Source: Ascochyta rabiei (Eukaryota; Ascomycota; Dothideomycetes; Pleosporales; Didymellaceae). Taken from it: a stretch of 64,000 nt of DNA. The notes under the pieces are model-generated. The model was not told where the DNA came from, searched no databases, and saw only the letters and a list, made by a program, of their open reading frames with translations. A program made the translations under genes and the position numbers. Where the stretch lies: NCBI RefSeq assembly GCF_004011695.2, contig NC_082410.1, forward strand, positions 620,001 to 684,000. The letters run 5' to 3'. Shown here piece by piece: positions 1 to 11,608 of this stretch (the first letter of the stretch is position 1; each line of letters starts with the position of its first letter).

Positions 1-272
1 GTAATATCTATGTTTGTCATAAGAGTGGATGGCGATAAAGAGTTGTGAAAATGAAGCGTTCACCGCTTGAAATGGGTATATAGCAAATGTTGCTCGGGTG
101 CCGATGAATCGCCGCAGGAAAGCGAAATGACAGTGCTTTGATTAAACGTTTGAAGTAAAGTGCAGACGCCGGGACAGCTCGAATGGTATAGCTGATCTGA
201 TGAAGGGGAAAAGAACAGCTTGTGGGATTACCAGACGCTGATGCGTAGCTCAGGTGCAAACACGGTGCGTCG
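1..272. other. Window edge, downstream of bZIP gene
   Basis: This is sequence beyond the stop codon of the minus-strand bZIP gene. It is probably 3' UTR plus intergenic DNA. I see no coding frame here that I would support. Confidence 0.4.
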
Positions 273-1808
273 TCAAGCGAAGGAATCACGATAAGTGTTA
301 CGCGCCAAAGCTGACAAATGTCCTTGATCGTTTGGAGCATAATGCTGACCGCGGGAAGAGGGACCGTGAGCTGACGCATAGCCATGAGGAGTAAACGGGG
401 CCACGTTCGCCTCTGCTGGTGGGGGTCCGGAAACAGGCTGGTAATTGCTAGTGCGTCTTCGTACGTTACGCTCTACATCACAGCTGTCTTCCTCGTAATC
501 TCCATAAGACCCATCCGACCCGGCTTCGTTCATCGAAGACGCCGCATGGGAGGGTGCGGACGACAGACGACGCAGGATGGGTGAAGCCGGTCTCGCGCAA
601 TGTCGTTCAGCACCCGGCTGTTGATAGACGATGGATCGGAAGAAGTCCCTCTCCGTTCGGTAGAAATCAGCCCTGTCAACAGCATCACGGACTTGCTGTT
701 CTAGCCTCGAAATACTCATAGAGGCTTCGCGCTCTTTCTCTTTACGACGAGCACGGAACCGAGCAGACGCGCCGGCATTCCGTTTCCTCTTCTCATCAGC
801 AACTTTCGAAGCAGCTTGAACATCGACTGGGATCTGCACGTTATGACCCTGTTGACTCTTGATGGTCATGATCTGAATACTGCTTTGACCGCTCGGCGCC
901 ACAGAGATCAAATGGCGTTCCATCTCCAGTGGTGGACCGGATTGGTGAGCTTCATGCGAGGCAGGCGCATAATGGCCTTGGGCGCTATGGCTGTCGTACC
1001 CTGAGGCAATTGATGCCGGCTGGCTATAAGGAGAGTATTGTGCCATTGGGCTTGCGCTGCCGGATGGCAGAAACTGTGCACTCGGCCGACGCATTTCAGT
1101 ACGCAGTGTGTTTGATGTTGTTGCTGTTGCTATTGTCGTCGTTGTTGTTGTTGATGATGATGACGATGATGATGATGATGTTGGCGTTGACCCTGCCAGT
1201 GGCGGGAAATAGCCTGTTCTGATCCCAGCAGGAGGGGTAGGCAGAGCTGGATGCGAGACTGCTCCCTCTGACGGACGCATGGTCGCAGTCAGAAATGGTG
1301 ATTGGTGGGCATCGATGGTGCCTGTGGGACGATTAAGTCCACCCAGGCTCTGAGTCCTGTGTAGGATTGGCGACTTGGGAGTCAACGCGTGCCTAGCAGA
1401 GGGCCTGCCTGGTGGGTGGAAGAGCCTTTGCGAAGTTTGGTCATCCTGGGTGGAATCCACACTGGTCGGTCGACTAATGGAAGGAAGACTGTTGAAATGA
1501 TGAGCATCCACCGGGGATGGCGTCTCCATCTGGAATCCACTGCGTCGGCGGTCCCGTTGCTGTTCGATCAATTCGGCTTGGGGGTTCAGTATAGAGTGGA
1601 CGCCGAGTGGGTTATCATGTCGGCGAGTGGATGGAGTCGGTGGTGTGCTAGAGAGTTGGCGTAGAGGTGGAAGCGACAGTGTCAGGTTGCCAGGATGCCG
1701 GTTGGAGTTGTTGCGAAGAGGTGGATGCATGGTGAACTGGGGTTGGGTAGGTGATAGTTGAGGGGTGGTGTGGTCTGAACGAGCTCCCCCCGTGGTGCGG
1801 TGTGACAT
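273..1808 (-). CDS. bZIP transcription factor, 511 aa, single exon
   Basis: This is a sequence-specific nuclear transcription regulator. A basic-leucine zipper lies at about residues 335-395. Its basic region has the signature N-x2-A-S-A-R-F-R (NAGASARFRARRKEK), followed directly by a coiled coil starting SISRLEQQV. The basic region is of the fungal cys-3/MetR/Gcn4-like class. The residues around it do not let me assign an ortholog, so no symbol is given. The first 330 residues are Pro/Ser/Thr/Gln-rich and disordered. They include a Ser-Ser-Thr-Thr homopolymer tract encoded by a trinucleotide-rich stretch at about 1110-1185. The C-terminal 110 residues are also low-complexity. The start is the first ATG of a long open frame, and no intron is needed. 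The fold call is firm; the regulon is unknown. Confidence 0.85.
   Translation of the reverse strand: MSHRTTGGARSDHTTPQLSPTQPQFTMHPPLRNNSNRHPGNLTLSLPPLRQLSSTPPTPSTRRHDNPLGVHSILNPQAELIEQQRDRRRSGFQMETPSPVDAHHFNSLPSISRPTSVDSTQDDQTSQRLFHPPGRPSARHALTPKSPILHRTQSLGGLNRPTGTIDAHQSPFLTATMRPSEGAVSHPALPTPPAGIRTGYFPPLAGSTPTSSSSSSSSSTTTTTTIATATTSNTLRTEMRRPSAQFLPSGSASPMAQYSPYSQPASIASGYDSHSAQGHYAPASHEAHQSGPPLEMERHLISVAPSGQSSIQIMTIKSQQGHNVQIPVDVQAASKVADEKRKRNAGASARFRARRKEKEREASMSISRLEQQVRDAVDRADFYRTERDFFRSIVYQQPGAERHCARPASPILRRLSSAPSHAASSMNEAGSDGSYGDYEEDSCDVERNVRRRTSNYQPVSGPPPAEANVAPFTPHGYASAHGPSSRGQHYAPNDQGHLSALARNTYRDSFA
1110..1185. repeat. Trinucleotide-rich tract inside the bZIP gene
   Basis: Imperfect runs of gtt, gtc and gat triplets on the plus strand encode a Ser/Thr homopolymer in the bZIP protein on the minus strand. 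The tract keeps the triplet phase, so length changes would not shift the frame. Confidence 0.7.
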
Positions 1809-2795
1809 GGGGAAGAAATCCTCAGGACCCCGCTGAGAAGTCCGAGCGATCCATGAGCGAACGGGAGTGGATTCGTCGTGGTAAGGCGGAGTTAGACGGT
1901 CGGCGTAGTGAAGGTGAGGGGCCTGAACAGCCGGGGGCGCTTGGGTAGCCAGGGTGACGAGGTTGTATGGGTCGCCTGAAAGACAACCCTGGATGTCTTG
2001 AAAAGGAGGGCACAGGGCGTCGAGTGAAGAGTTTCGGGCTGTCGGACACGCACAACACCTGCAATGGTGGAATGTGGTGACGGCTGGGTTCCAGGTCTGG
2101 GGCTAGGAAGTGTGGGGCTAGAAGACTTCCGTACGGGCTTGCTGACGTAACCGTTGGCCAAGGATCCAAGGAGGAGTGGAGTGTAGTCGGCGGGGAGCTT
2201 TCAGACGAGGCAGGGAGCTCAGGGAGCAGCAGAAGGGCAGCCGAGAAGATATGAGGCCATCAACAGCAGGAGGCGCAAGGGCCCAGGGCGATATAAGAAT
2301 GTGCGGTGTACTTGTATTGTTCAGGTCGGAAGATCGCCGACCGGGCACCGAATCGTGAAATCTGCAGGCACCCCTGTTTCTGTTTCCTAGCTCGATATCG
2401 CGCGAGAGGAAAAAGGCAAGTAGCTACGACCCTGTCGGATTGTCGGCGCCTTTGACCACACGCTAGGCGGTGCTTCTGGGCTTGCCAGGATAGGCTGGCA
2501 TGCAGTGCACGTACGACCAGGGCGCTACTGTGCAGTGGGTCATGAACCACGCGCGGAAGCGGAATCCTAGTCCCCACCGTGAGAGCGCCCAGGCTAAGAC
2601 AGGACGGATCCGCACAGACCGAAGCAAGTGCATGAGCGGTGGCTGACGAACCCTGCGGCTCTGGCACAGACCAGCGGAAGGCTGTCCGGCTGTCATGAAA
2701 AAGCCGCTGCTCAGCCTGCCGGACCCGCTGGGCCTGGTCGTTCGCGGGGCATGTGTGTGATGAGCACGAGCATGTCTCGAGTACGGAGTAGGCAA

Positions 2796-2875
2796 CCAGA
2801 GGACCAGAGGACCAGAGGACCAGAGGACCAGAGGACCAGAGGACCAGGGGACCAGAGCACCAGAGCACCAGAGCA
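2796..2875. repeat. 8-bp minisatellite, 10 copies
   Basis: Ten adjacent 8-bp units fill 80 bp. Six are ccagagga, one is ccagggga and three are ccagagca. The variant units are grouped at the right end, which suggests spread by slippage or unequal exchange. The period is not a multiple of three, so a coding role is unlikely. Confidence 0.95.
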
Positions 2876-3491
2876 CAGCTTCACGCACCGCTGCACAGCC
2901 GAGGAAACTCTATCGACCCGTGAGCCTGTGCCCTCGCCTCCCTGCGTGCACACTGCACAAGAGGCCAGACGAGCGAGAAGAGCTCCCCGTTGCCGTCGGT
3001 CGGTGGACAACGGACCAAAGCGCCCGCCGTCTGCTCTCGGTGTCTCGCCATCACGATGACACGATCCACTTCCCTAGCACGCTTCGCCGAGGCCGCGCAG
3101 GCTGCAACCAAAAGGCCAGGAATGCAATCAGCGCCCTCAGCGCCCTCAGCGCCCACGTAAACTGCCACCACGACCATGGGCCGTCCAAGGCTTCTGCCAC
3201 ACAGCTGCGACGGCAGACAGTCTACCGAGTACCGACGTGTGTCTTCACGCGCTGATGCTAGGTACCTAGGTAGGTGCCGCCGACGCGGAGCGCTTCACCG
3301 TCTATTGGACAGCGGTAGCGTCACGGTGGATGCAGGAATCGACTAGGTAGACGATGTCTCGCACACCGTGGGGTGCATATGACGATCAGGATGCCTGTCG
3401 CGGCACAAGAGCACTCTCGGCTGTGGTCGCCAGCCAAGTACGGGCCGATGTCACGGAGCATGGCCCTCCTGACAAGTCTCCCTGCTCTCAC

Positions 3492-3545
3492 AACTCGTCC
3501 AACTCGTCCAACTCGTCCTACTCGTCCTACTCGTCCTACTCGTCC
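3492..3545. repeat. 9-bp minisatellite, 6 copies
   Basis: Three copies of aactcgtcc are followed directly by three copies of tactcgtcc. No gene model crosses it, although the 9-bp period would keep a frame. Confidence 0.95.
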
Positions 3546-4344
3546 AAGCTACACACTAAATACTCGACTCCCTCAGGCGTCAGCCCAGGTCAGGCCCTCT
3601 GGCGTATGGCGTGCGTCGCCATGCCGTGTGCGCAAACACCGCCGACTTGTCATTGGCCCCTTCCATGAATCGCACCAACACCGTAGCACGTGCGACCATC
3701 CTGCTACCTGCACAGTGCACACTGCACAGTACGGGAAGAGCAACGTACTTGTTCTTGCCAGCGCCGAGTCTGCCCAGGTACGGCAGAGCTGTGAACCCGT
3801 CACGCCCATGGCTAGTGTTTCCTGCATGTGTCCGAGCAGATAAACTGACTTTGCTGTTAGCCTGCCCGCGCTTCCAACGACGCAACAAGGCGCCCACCAG
3901 GGGCAGTGCCCCAAATCGTCATAGTGTGCATCCAACGCCGCGGTCAGCGCAGCGCCGTCGCTTGATCCGAGCTGATCAGTGGTTGCCCTCCTCCACCACT
4001 TCCCGGCTCCACGCTGTCGGTTGTGAGCTCACTTCACGTGCGCCAGGATGATGACGCTGGCCACCAAAAGCAGCACTGCCCCTGTCCCGGCGAGATGGGA
4101 TAGCATCTAATCTCAAACCAGCAAGCTGTTTCAAATTCCCCATCGTGGCCTGCATCCTTTGCTATCGTTGAACATGTCGGCATTTTGGCGGCCTCAACGA
4201 AGCCAAAAACTAGGCTTGTCACCCAAAAGGGTATGGTGGGCGAGTTGGATCGCAGCATCAACAACTACCCATCTGCCATTGCAACAAAGCCACCACCTGT
4301 CCCCGCCCTGTATCTAGACAGTCTCCAAAGGGCACCCCATGGAA

Positions 4345-4475
4345 AGCTTTTCCTCAAGAGCTGTACTTTATATCTACCTACCTAGCTTTTCCTCAAGAGC
4401 TGTACTTGTATCTACCTACCTGGCTTTTCCTCAAGCGCTGTACTTGTATATACCTACCTAGCTTTTCCTCATAAA
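4345..4475. repeat. 38-39 bp tandem repeat, three full copies plus a partial
   Basis: Units begin with agcttttcctcaag at 4345, 4384, 4422 (as ggcttttcctcaag) and 4460. Spacing is 39, 38 and 38 bp. Each full unit ends with a tacctacct motif. The fourth copy breaks off after about 11 bases of the unit. Confidence 0.9.
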
Positions 4476-7400
4476 CGCCACACTGATGATCGCCAGCCTG
4501 TAGCGTATCTGATAAAAACATCGAAGACGGACCTTATTGCGTGTGGAGGCCGTTGACAGGCCGACGATACGCCCACGCTTGGCTTACCGGCTGTCCGCAA
4601 CGCTCAGATGATTCGTGTCGTTAGCCCACATCTATGGCATCTGAACCAGTACCTAACGCTGCTATATTTCACAATGATTTGGTTTCGAACACCACTCTGT
4701 ATGTTCAGATCCCCACTCAATTTGCACCTTCACACTGTGGAGGGTGGCTGCGTGGGCGAGCACCAGAGCAGTCGGGCCTGATACTCAGCATTGAGCACCA
4801 ACCAACAGAGCCCTGCCACAGTCCTCTGTCTGGCACTTCCTGTAACTCGTGGTTTGTTTTCGATACATTCAACTGCCGTGCCGCCGGCAAGGTTCATGAT
4901 CCAGTCCGAGCTTCGTCCTCTCAAGAGAGTACCGGACATTGAGAGTGCCTGTTGGCTTTCACGCTCTAGCCGCCAATAGCTGGACTTTTCCATGACAGAC
5001 TGCACGAGTACACAAAAACGCTCATACATGGCCAGTAGCCGTGCAATGTGAGTCTTCCCTCAGGGAATCCAAAGGCACGTGCATGCTACTTCTGCCCGGT
5101 TAGAATGTGATCGGCGCACGGAGACAGCCGCCCGAAACGGCACTGAAAATGCACTATGGCAGAACCCAATTCTGAACCTTCGATCACGCAGTTACAACCA
5201 AACACTTCTTGTCGATCCCTGTCGTCACATCACACTCTGCAAGACACCGATCGATCTGTATTGCGCCGATGGATTGCCGACTGTTTACCAGGGCACCGGA
5301 CGAATAGGATCTGAACCGTGGCTGGGTAAGTTCGATAGTGACCAAATGACTCTCCGAGACTGCAGATGCTGGCTCCCCGTTGACCGCTATCCCGGGGCAT
5401 CTTCGGTGCAACACCTACATCGGGTATCAAAAGTCCACTTTGGTCGAGGTCGCCTTGGCACAGACTCCAAACCCACGGCACTGCTGGGACAAACCACAAC
5501 TCTTTTCATATTGCTACACAGCAGAGGATGCAGTGGGCTGGAGAGACACTCACTCTAGACACAAGGGTCAGTCATACAACTTTGCTACAACTTCCCAACA
5601 CGCCAACATCAAATCCGACGCACATGCCTATGCTAGTCCTGTCTCTAGGGGTCTTGACACTCGCCGATGTGTTTCTACCATCCAAACTCGGCCATCTTGC
5701 CGTATTTCCACGATCTTTTCTTCCCGTTGGATCGACCTTTCAGGGCCAGCAAACGCATGCCTTACCTCAATTCAATTGGATCCCCTGTAGACCGATGCGA
5801 CTAGTAGCTCAGAATGAGGCATTATTGACTATTGTTATCGTTCGCTCTGGAGAAATCTTCTCTTCTGACTCTAGATGGAGCACGTCGAGATCCTTGTCAG
5901 ATCTACATATGCTATCACCTAAGTTGCTACACGGAGCATCCCCGAAAATACTACTGTGCCACTCCTCAGAGTAGGATCCTCATCCTCGTTGCAGCAAACA
6001 TGTATGCCGCCATCAGCTTTGTCATCCCCCTTGCATAACGCTATATCCATCCCTTCTCATACTATCAGCTCGGCCATCGTTGGTCGGCTCCTCGAATGCT
6101 TTACGATTCACCAGGAATGCAGCTCGTAAGCGCACATTCACACGAGTTCATGGGCTTTTTGTATGTTGCCATAGGCTCAGCAATGGGGTTTCATCGTAGC
6201 TCCAATGCCCGTGACGTCCATCAGCAAATCGCACCACCGGTCGAAAGCTACTGGACATATGTGATGCCATTTCAGCTTTGCCGCCATAGCCGCGCGCTTA
6301 TGCACCTGCGTGCATCTCGGGATCCCTTACAGCGGAGAACAACACCGACCTACATGGGCGTCGCACAAAAACAGTACACACGTGTCCCTCCGTATCCACA
6401 CCGGCTTACGAGTCCGAGTGAGACGTGCAAGGCTCTGTAAATAGCGATGCATGCATTGCTTTTCGTTCAGGATTCAATGCAACGCCGGAAAGGATGGTAG
6501 TACATATACACCTTCGCTTCACTCACCGATCAAGCATTTGTGACCCAGCTCGCTACCACACACTCGTCAACATGTGCGACAGATCGTGATTGCCTGGATA
6601 AACACACCGAGGTCACCAGCATCGCCAACCCGGGTTCTGGTACCGAATGATCACACTACTTCGCTTAATCTTCCTTTGACGACAGTTTGTTTCAAGCCAG
6701 GTTCAGAACTCTTGTACTGCAACGGCCCGCACATTAGCTCGACGCACTCCACGACAGCAGTTTGTTTGTGACACGAAGCTTTGACAGCAGTGCCAGCGCC
6801 TTTTGATGCTGACAGGCATTGAGCGCCGTGCGACACGAGGCGCAAAGGGAGACCCTTGGGATCCACCACAAGAGAACATTGTCGACGTTGACATCACACA
6901 ATTCACGCATCTCCCTCCATCTCCACGGAGAAGTGGTGATACAGCTGGAAAATATGTCTGGGCCAAGCGAATTTCCGGGTTTGCGCAGGAGTGGTTCCTC
7001 TGCATCAGTGCGGATGAGTGGATGGAGGGTGTTTTGCGATGCAAGGGATAGTGCTGGCGTCTGTGTTTGCATTTCTTCTCACTTGATCGGTCAGAGGAGG
7101 CCATTGCGACAGAGTGCTCTTGCTGTGTGCTTTTGAAATGGACAGATTCAAGTCTGACACCTGCAGTGCTTCCTCTCACCACTCTGGCTGACAGTTCTTC
7201 TGCTAGAGCTTCAGAAACCTCTGCGTTAGACAATGTTCATGTTTTTGTGTCCAATCCAATACTAGGAGTGATTTTGCTAGAGCCTCCAATTTGACTCTCA
7301 CTTCTGTCATTCTTGTAACCATAGTTCGCTTGTCCTAAGCACCACTGGCCTCGTTGCTCAATAAGTTGCTGCTGATAGTCCAAATTCAAACGCTCTAGTC

Positions 7401-7829
7401 CTATACGAGCTTTCATCTTCAGCCATAACATATGGAGATTCGTTGTCCAGACAAGCGATGCTGGCTGTTAGTAGTCTCGAATGCACCCATGCAATATCAA
7501 TACTTTCAAAGACTTATCATCTTGTTACATATACCATCGTCCATCGCCCAAAGATGTCGATTCAGCCGATCACGACCAAGTCGTACCGTCCTGAGTCTCG
7601 GAAAATGTCGACAATCGATTAGCATGACATACTAGTTGAAAGTGAAAGTGACAGGTCTTCGAAGGAAGTTGCATCCCATATCTCCGCACGAGCATCACCA
7701 TGGTCAACTGAAAAGCTGATGGCTTCGGGAACATAGTTGATTTTCTGGTAGGCTTTGTGTGTGAACTGTCTGAGTTACCCTTTCATGTGGTGCAAAGATA
7801 TATGCTCAACTCTTGCACATCTTGTAGAA

Positions 7830-9066
7830 TCAATAGTTTCGTTGCAATCGACGCACTCCTCCATCACGGTGGGTAATTGATTCGAGAAACACCAAGCCGG
7901 TTAAAGACCTCCGACACACTATAAGCTGTTGACTGGCACAACCGCTCCTCTTTTGGATCTCCAATATACCGTTTTCACCATCGACAGCCCGCTCGAGAAT
8001 CTCGTCTACACCATCCAACGCCCTATTGTTAAAGAATGGCCCGAGTATACTACGTAAGTAACCCAACACAAGTACTGTTTCTGGCCGTTGACGATTACAG
8101 GCTTGCTGGTTTTCCCTGCCAAGCTCCAGAAGATATATTCGGGCAAGTCAAAATAGCGACAAAGTAGGTGACCTTGACACAGTTACATGAAGACGTCCAA
8201 GCGCCTTGGTCGATACCTTGATCGAATCGCACATCACCAAAGCTGAAAACCAGCTTGATCATCTCGTCTTGTGACGCGTTGAAACCCTGAGCTTCTTCGA
8301 GCAATGTTCCAAAGCAGCGAAGAGATTGATCTTCATCCTCTGTCTTATATTCGCACATAACGCACCGTATCGCACAACCCAGTCAACTTGGGGTCAGCTT
8401 TCCTTAAAGTGTGGAAGTAGGGGATCGTGTGAGAATGTACCTCGTAATGTTGGCCCGTCAAATGAGCTATCCGTGACTTCGACGACAAGAAGTGATGGAC
8501 CAGTGGAAATATGCAACAGTGTTGAGCTGTCGTTGAATTCTGGACTGAACATGCTGCCATTCGCATCCTAGATAGCTATAGACGGTTCCAGTGTGGCACC
8601 CAGAATGCTAGACAATTCAAGTGATATTTCTTCGTATCTTGTGAAGTGCTCGGTGTCCTTACAGATGAACAGATTGGTACATCACGACTATAGTCGATGT
8701 TAAAAGTCTCAGCGGTGATGTCTCGTTCTACAACTCTACATGTTTTCCGAAGTGGCGATGAGGGTTAGTCCCCAGGAATTCACGGACATGGCGAAGATAG
8801 ACCTCTCATCTGGTGACATCTGGGCAGTACAGTGCTGGTCCGGTAACAGGATCTCGGCGATGGAAGAGAGCAGAGACCTAGGGTTGTCAGGGAATCCTCC
8901 AAAATTGGGAGCCCATTTGGCGGTAACAAACAGCTTCTCCAGGTTCGCCCGCTTACCAGAGTCCAACAAAGCTCTGTCCAGCTTTAGCTGCGGGACGTCA
9001 ATGTAAAGTGTTTGATGGAAAGTATCATAGCTCTAGGTCTACTTCAAGGCCATGTCCCGGCAGTAA
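7830..9066 (-). pseudogene. Probable decayed protein-coding gene (unrecognised family)
   Basis: Read on the minus strand, this stretch gives protein-like segments that change frame or hit stops. About 9066-9030 reads GHGLEVDLEL; then, one base out of phase, 9030-8736 reads YDTFHQTLYIDVPQLKLDRA and onward. The next segments are ETFNIDYSRDVPI, and then ending at 8404 a frame containing YEEISLELSSILGATLEPS, an in-frame TAG, and DANGSMFSPEFNDSSTLLHI. The series continues with EDQSLRCFGTLLEEAQGF (8358-8095), RYFDLPEYIFWSLAGK in another phase, and DGVDEILERAVDGENG (8069-7830). I do not recognise the family. Not all breaks sit at splice motifs, so a remnant is likelier than a many-intron gene, but I cannot exclude the latter. 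Confidence 0.4.
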
Positions 9067-9302
9067 AAAACAACGAAGCTCACGATTTAGCAAGTGAGCC
9101 GGTGTAAATTTTTACCAGAACTACCATTGATATGCTTGAATGATGATTGCATTGTATTTGGAAAGATGATCTAGAGAGTGAGGCTGGTTGCTTGGCGATG
9201 ACGCCCCACGCCCTAGCTCCAGTGTGGGGTCGTCGTTGCCTACCTTACCGGAGCTCAAACACCTCCGCAACGCCGCCGCAAGAAAGGCTCACAGCAGCAA
9301 TC

Positions 9303-10873
9303 ATGGCGTCCAACATTGAGCAGTCACCGTTCTTCCAGCAACGGAAATCGAAGGGCGAGCTGGTTGTCAAGGGTTTGCAAGATCACCTCGAGTCGAGCGA
9401 CACATGCTGATCCCATTAGATCCTCCCAAGTTCGACCTAGAATCATACATTGCCAACTATGCCGGTACAGCTTTTCCCTTGAGCTGTTGTATACGTTGAA
9501 TGTTGACGTCTTGCAAGGGTTTACACGAATCGATCGACTCCATCACGTTGGCTCTCACTCACCGTACCTTGCTGTCGATGCATACCGCCTCGCGATCGCA
9601 GAGGCGAAGAAAGGCAAGAATGTCAACCTCTACCTTCAACTGGTAGAGGAGATGGCTGAGATTGCACCCCAAGACCCTGCAGCTTCGATGGACACAGTAT
9701 GGGCAGAGAAGAAGGCACAAGAGACGCAGCGCGAACAAGACAGGCTAGAGCACGAGCTCAAGTCATACAAGAACAATCTGATCAAGGAGAGCATACGGGT
9801 ATGTCTGCACCGAACGCACTCTGTATGTAGGGTTCAAGCTGACAACTGTGCAGATGGGTAACGAAGACCTTGGCCACTTCTTCTATGACACAGGCGACTA
9901 CAGTAGCTCACACAAGGCCTACATGAAGATGCGCGAAAGCTGCACCTCGAACAAGCACCTCGCCGACATGACACTTCGCCTCGTATACGTTAGTGTTGCG
10001 CAAAAGTCATGGCTGACCGTTCAGTCCAACTTGGCAAAAGTCGACGCAGCGCAGCTCAAGGGCGAAGAAAAGACCAAGCTCGAGCCTATCGTGTCCGCCT
10101 GTACAGGCATCGCCCATATGTGCATCGGCAATTTTAAGGAGGCTGCCACAAACTTTCTGGGCACATCGCCTGCCTTCCTGACAACCGAGCCCGCCGCTGG
10201 CATCGTGTGGCAGAAGGAGGTACTCTCAGGCAACGACGTGGCGGTTTACGGCGGTCTATGTGCACTCGCATCAATGGACCGCAGCGAACTGCAGGCGAAA
10301 GTGCTCGGCAACAACGATTTCAGGAACTTCCTCGAGCTCGAACCTCACATTCGGCGCGCCATCAACCTCTTCTGCAACTCCAAATACAGTGCATGTCTCG
10401 AAGTGCTCGAGGGTTACCGATGCGACTACCTTCTCGATGTATATCTGTCCAAGGTACTCAGTGCCATCTACGGCCGCATCCGAACCAAAAGTATTGTCCA
10501 GTACTTCATTCCTTTCAGCTGTGTCACCCTTGACGAGATGTCATCCAAGTTCCCGGCCGCAGCAGGCATTACGATTGAAGAAGAGCTGGAACATATGATT
10601 AACGACAAGACGCTTGAAGCACGGATAGACCTCGTTGATCGACTTCTCATCTCCCCACCAATGAATCCTCGCTATGACGTACACGCCGACGCCCTCAAGA
10701 TGGCTGAGACGTACGACCACACACTCAGACTGCGCTTGACACGCCTGAACATGCAGGCTGTTGGTATGGAAATCAAGGCAGAGAAAGGCTCGAACGAGAG
10801 GATAAACTCTGGCATGGGCGAACGCATGGGCGAAGGACTGAGGGGACTGGGCTCAAAGATGGGTCTCTCATAG
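9303..10873 (+). CDS. csn1: COP9 signalosome complex subunit 1 (CSN1), 471 aa
   Basis: CSN1 is a scaffold subunit of the COP9 signalosome, which removes Nedd8 from cullins and so tunes SCF-type ubiquitin ligases. In filamentous fungi it affects development and secondary metabolism. Proposed exons are 9303-9372, 9420-9464, 9518-9798 and 9854-10873. The joins keep frame throughout (1416 nt including stop). The product carries the CSN1/Rpn7 segment FDLESYIANYAGFTRIDRL, helical repeats such as MGNEDLGHFFYDTGDY (about 133-148), and a C-terminal PCI domain (about 260-420, with KMAETYDHTLRLRLTRLN after it). The length fits the family. Intron 1 uses an unusual GTTTGC donor, chosen because it alone restores the conserved frame. 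The gene is convergent with the ZZ/EF-hand gene. Confidence 0.88.
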
Positions 10874-11608
10874 GTGAGGGACCCATCCATGGGCTTACGA
10901 AAGAAGTCATTCTGAGTTCGGTCATCGCTTCCGATGTTTATCTTCAGCTGAATCTGATGTGATACATCTTTTTTTTTGAAGAGGGCAACGGCGGAGGCGA
11001 GGCTGGGTTGACCATTCAACAAGGACTTTCACGAGCATCGAGCATTGCAGGCGTTCACAGGTACGGCGTAGAAGGCGAACATTAGCGACGGGCATTACGA
11101 GCTTGAGGATTTGTATCTTAGGGCCACGGAGACGAAGCACGAATGACAAGACGCATAAGTTTCAAGACTCGTAACGATAAAGACCACTCTCCTTTGAACA
11201 GAGGTTATCACGATGATATCCAACTCAGCACTTATTCCTCCTTCTGAAAGCCAGCATCATTTTGATTGCAATCGAGTTCCTTCTGCCTCTGCATCACGCT
11301 TTCTCTCATGCGCCGAGCGAGTACGTCAACGATTCCAAGGCCGTTCGTCCACGCTCATCCATCCCAAGCGAAGGGAAGTGCGGTATCATCTCTCTATTTA
11401 TCGCAGCACCCCATGATAAGCGGGGGTAATTTGAATTTCTCCCCATCTTCCCACGACAAGTGTATCCACAGCTCAGCTGTGATTGCAAATGGTGAGTTCT
11501 GACATATGCTCCAGAGGCCAGCATCAAACGCGATTTGATCCAGCCTTGCACCCTTCGAGTACCATGAGTCTTACGACCAGTCTCCCAGCAGTTTATTCGG
11601 GCCCAATT
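10874..11608. other. Convergent intergenic region, CSN1 / ZZ-EF-hand gene
   Basis: About 735 bp lies between two 3' ends. I see no coding frame of merit. An eight-T run near 10970 lies about 100 bp after the CSN1 stop and may belong to its 3' UTR. Confidence 0.4.

Larger units (their letters stand above)
1809..7800. other. Gene-poor region between bZIP gene and the remnant
   Basis: About 6 kb has no frame resembling a known protein and no convincing multi-exon model. The first 500-700 bp is presumably the bZIP promoter and leader. GC-rich parts around 2.4-4.0 kb give many overlapping open frames on both strands, as expected by chance. Three short tandem repeats sit at 2796-2875, 3492-3545 and about 4345-4475. 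No terminal repeats, reverse transcriptase or transposase motifs were found by eye. Confidence 0.45.

Noticed and set aside
2260..3255. Several overlapping open frames on both strands around the 8-bp repeat
   Set aside because: They arise from GC-rich sequence and the repeat itself, with no domain, codon pattern or splice structure in favour of any one.
5079..6440. A series of plus-strand open frames of 100-160 residues
   Set aside because: Composition is unlike protein, the frames overlap in different phases and no motif is seen.
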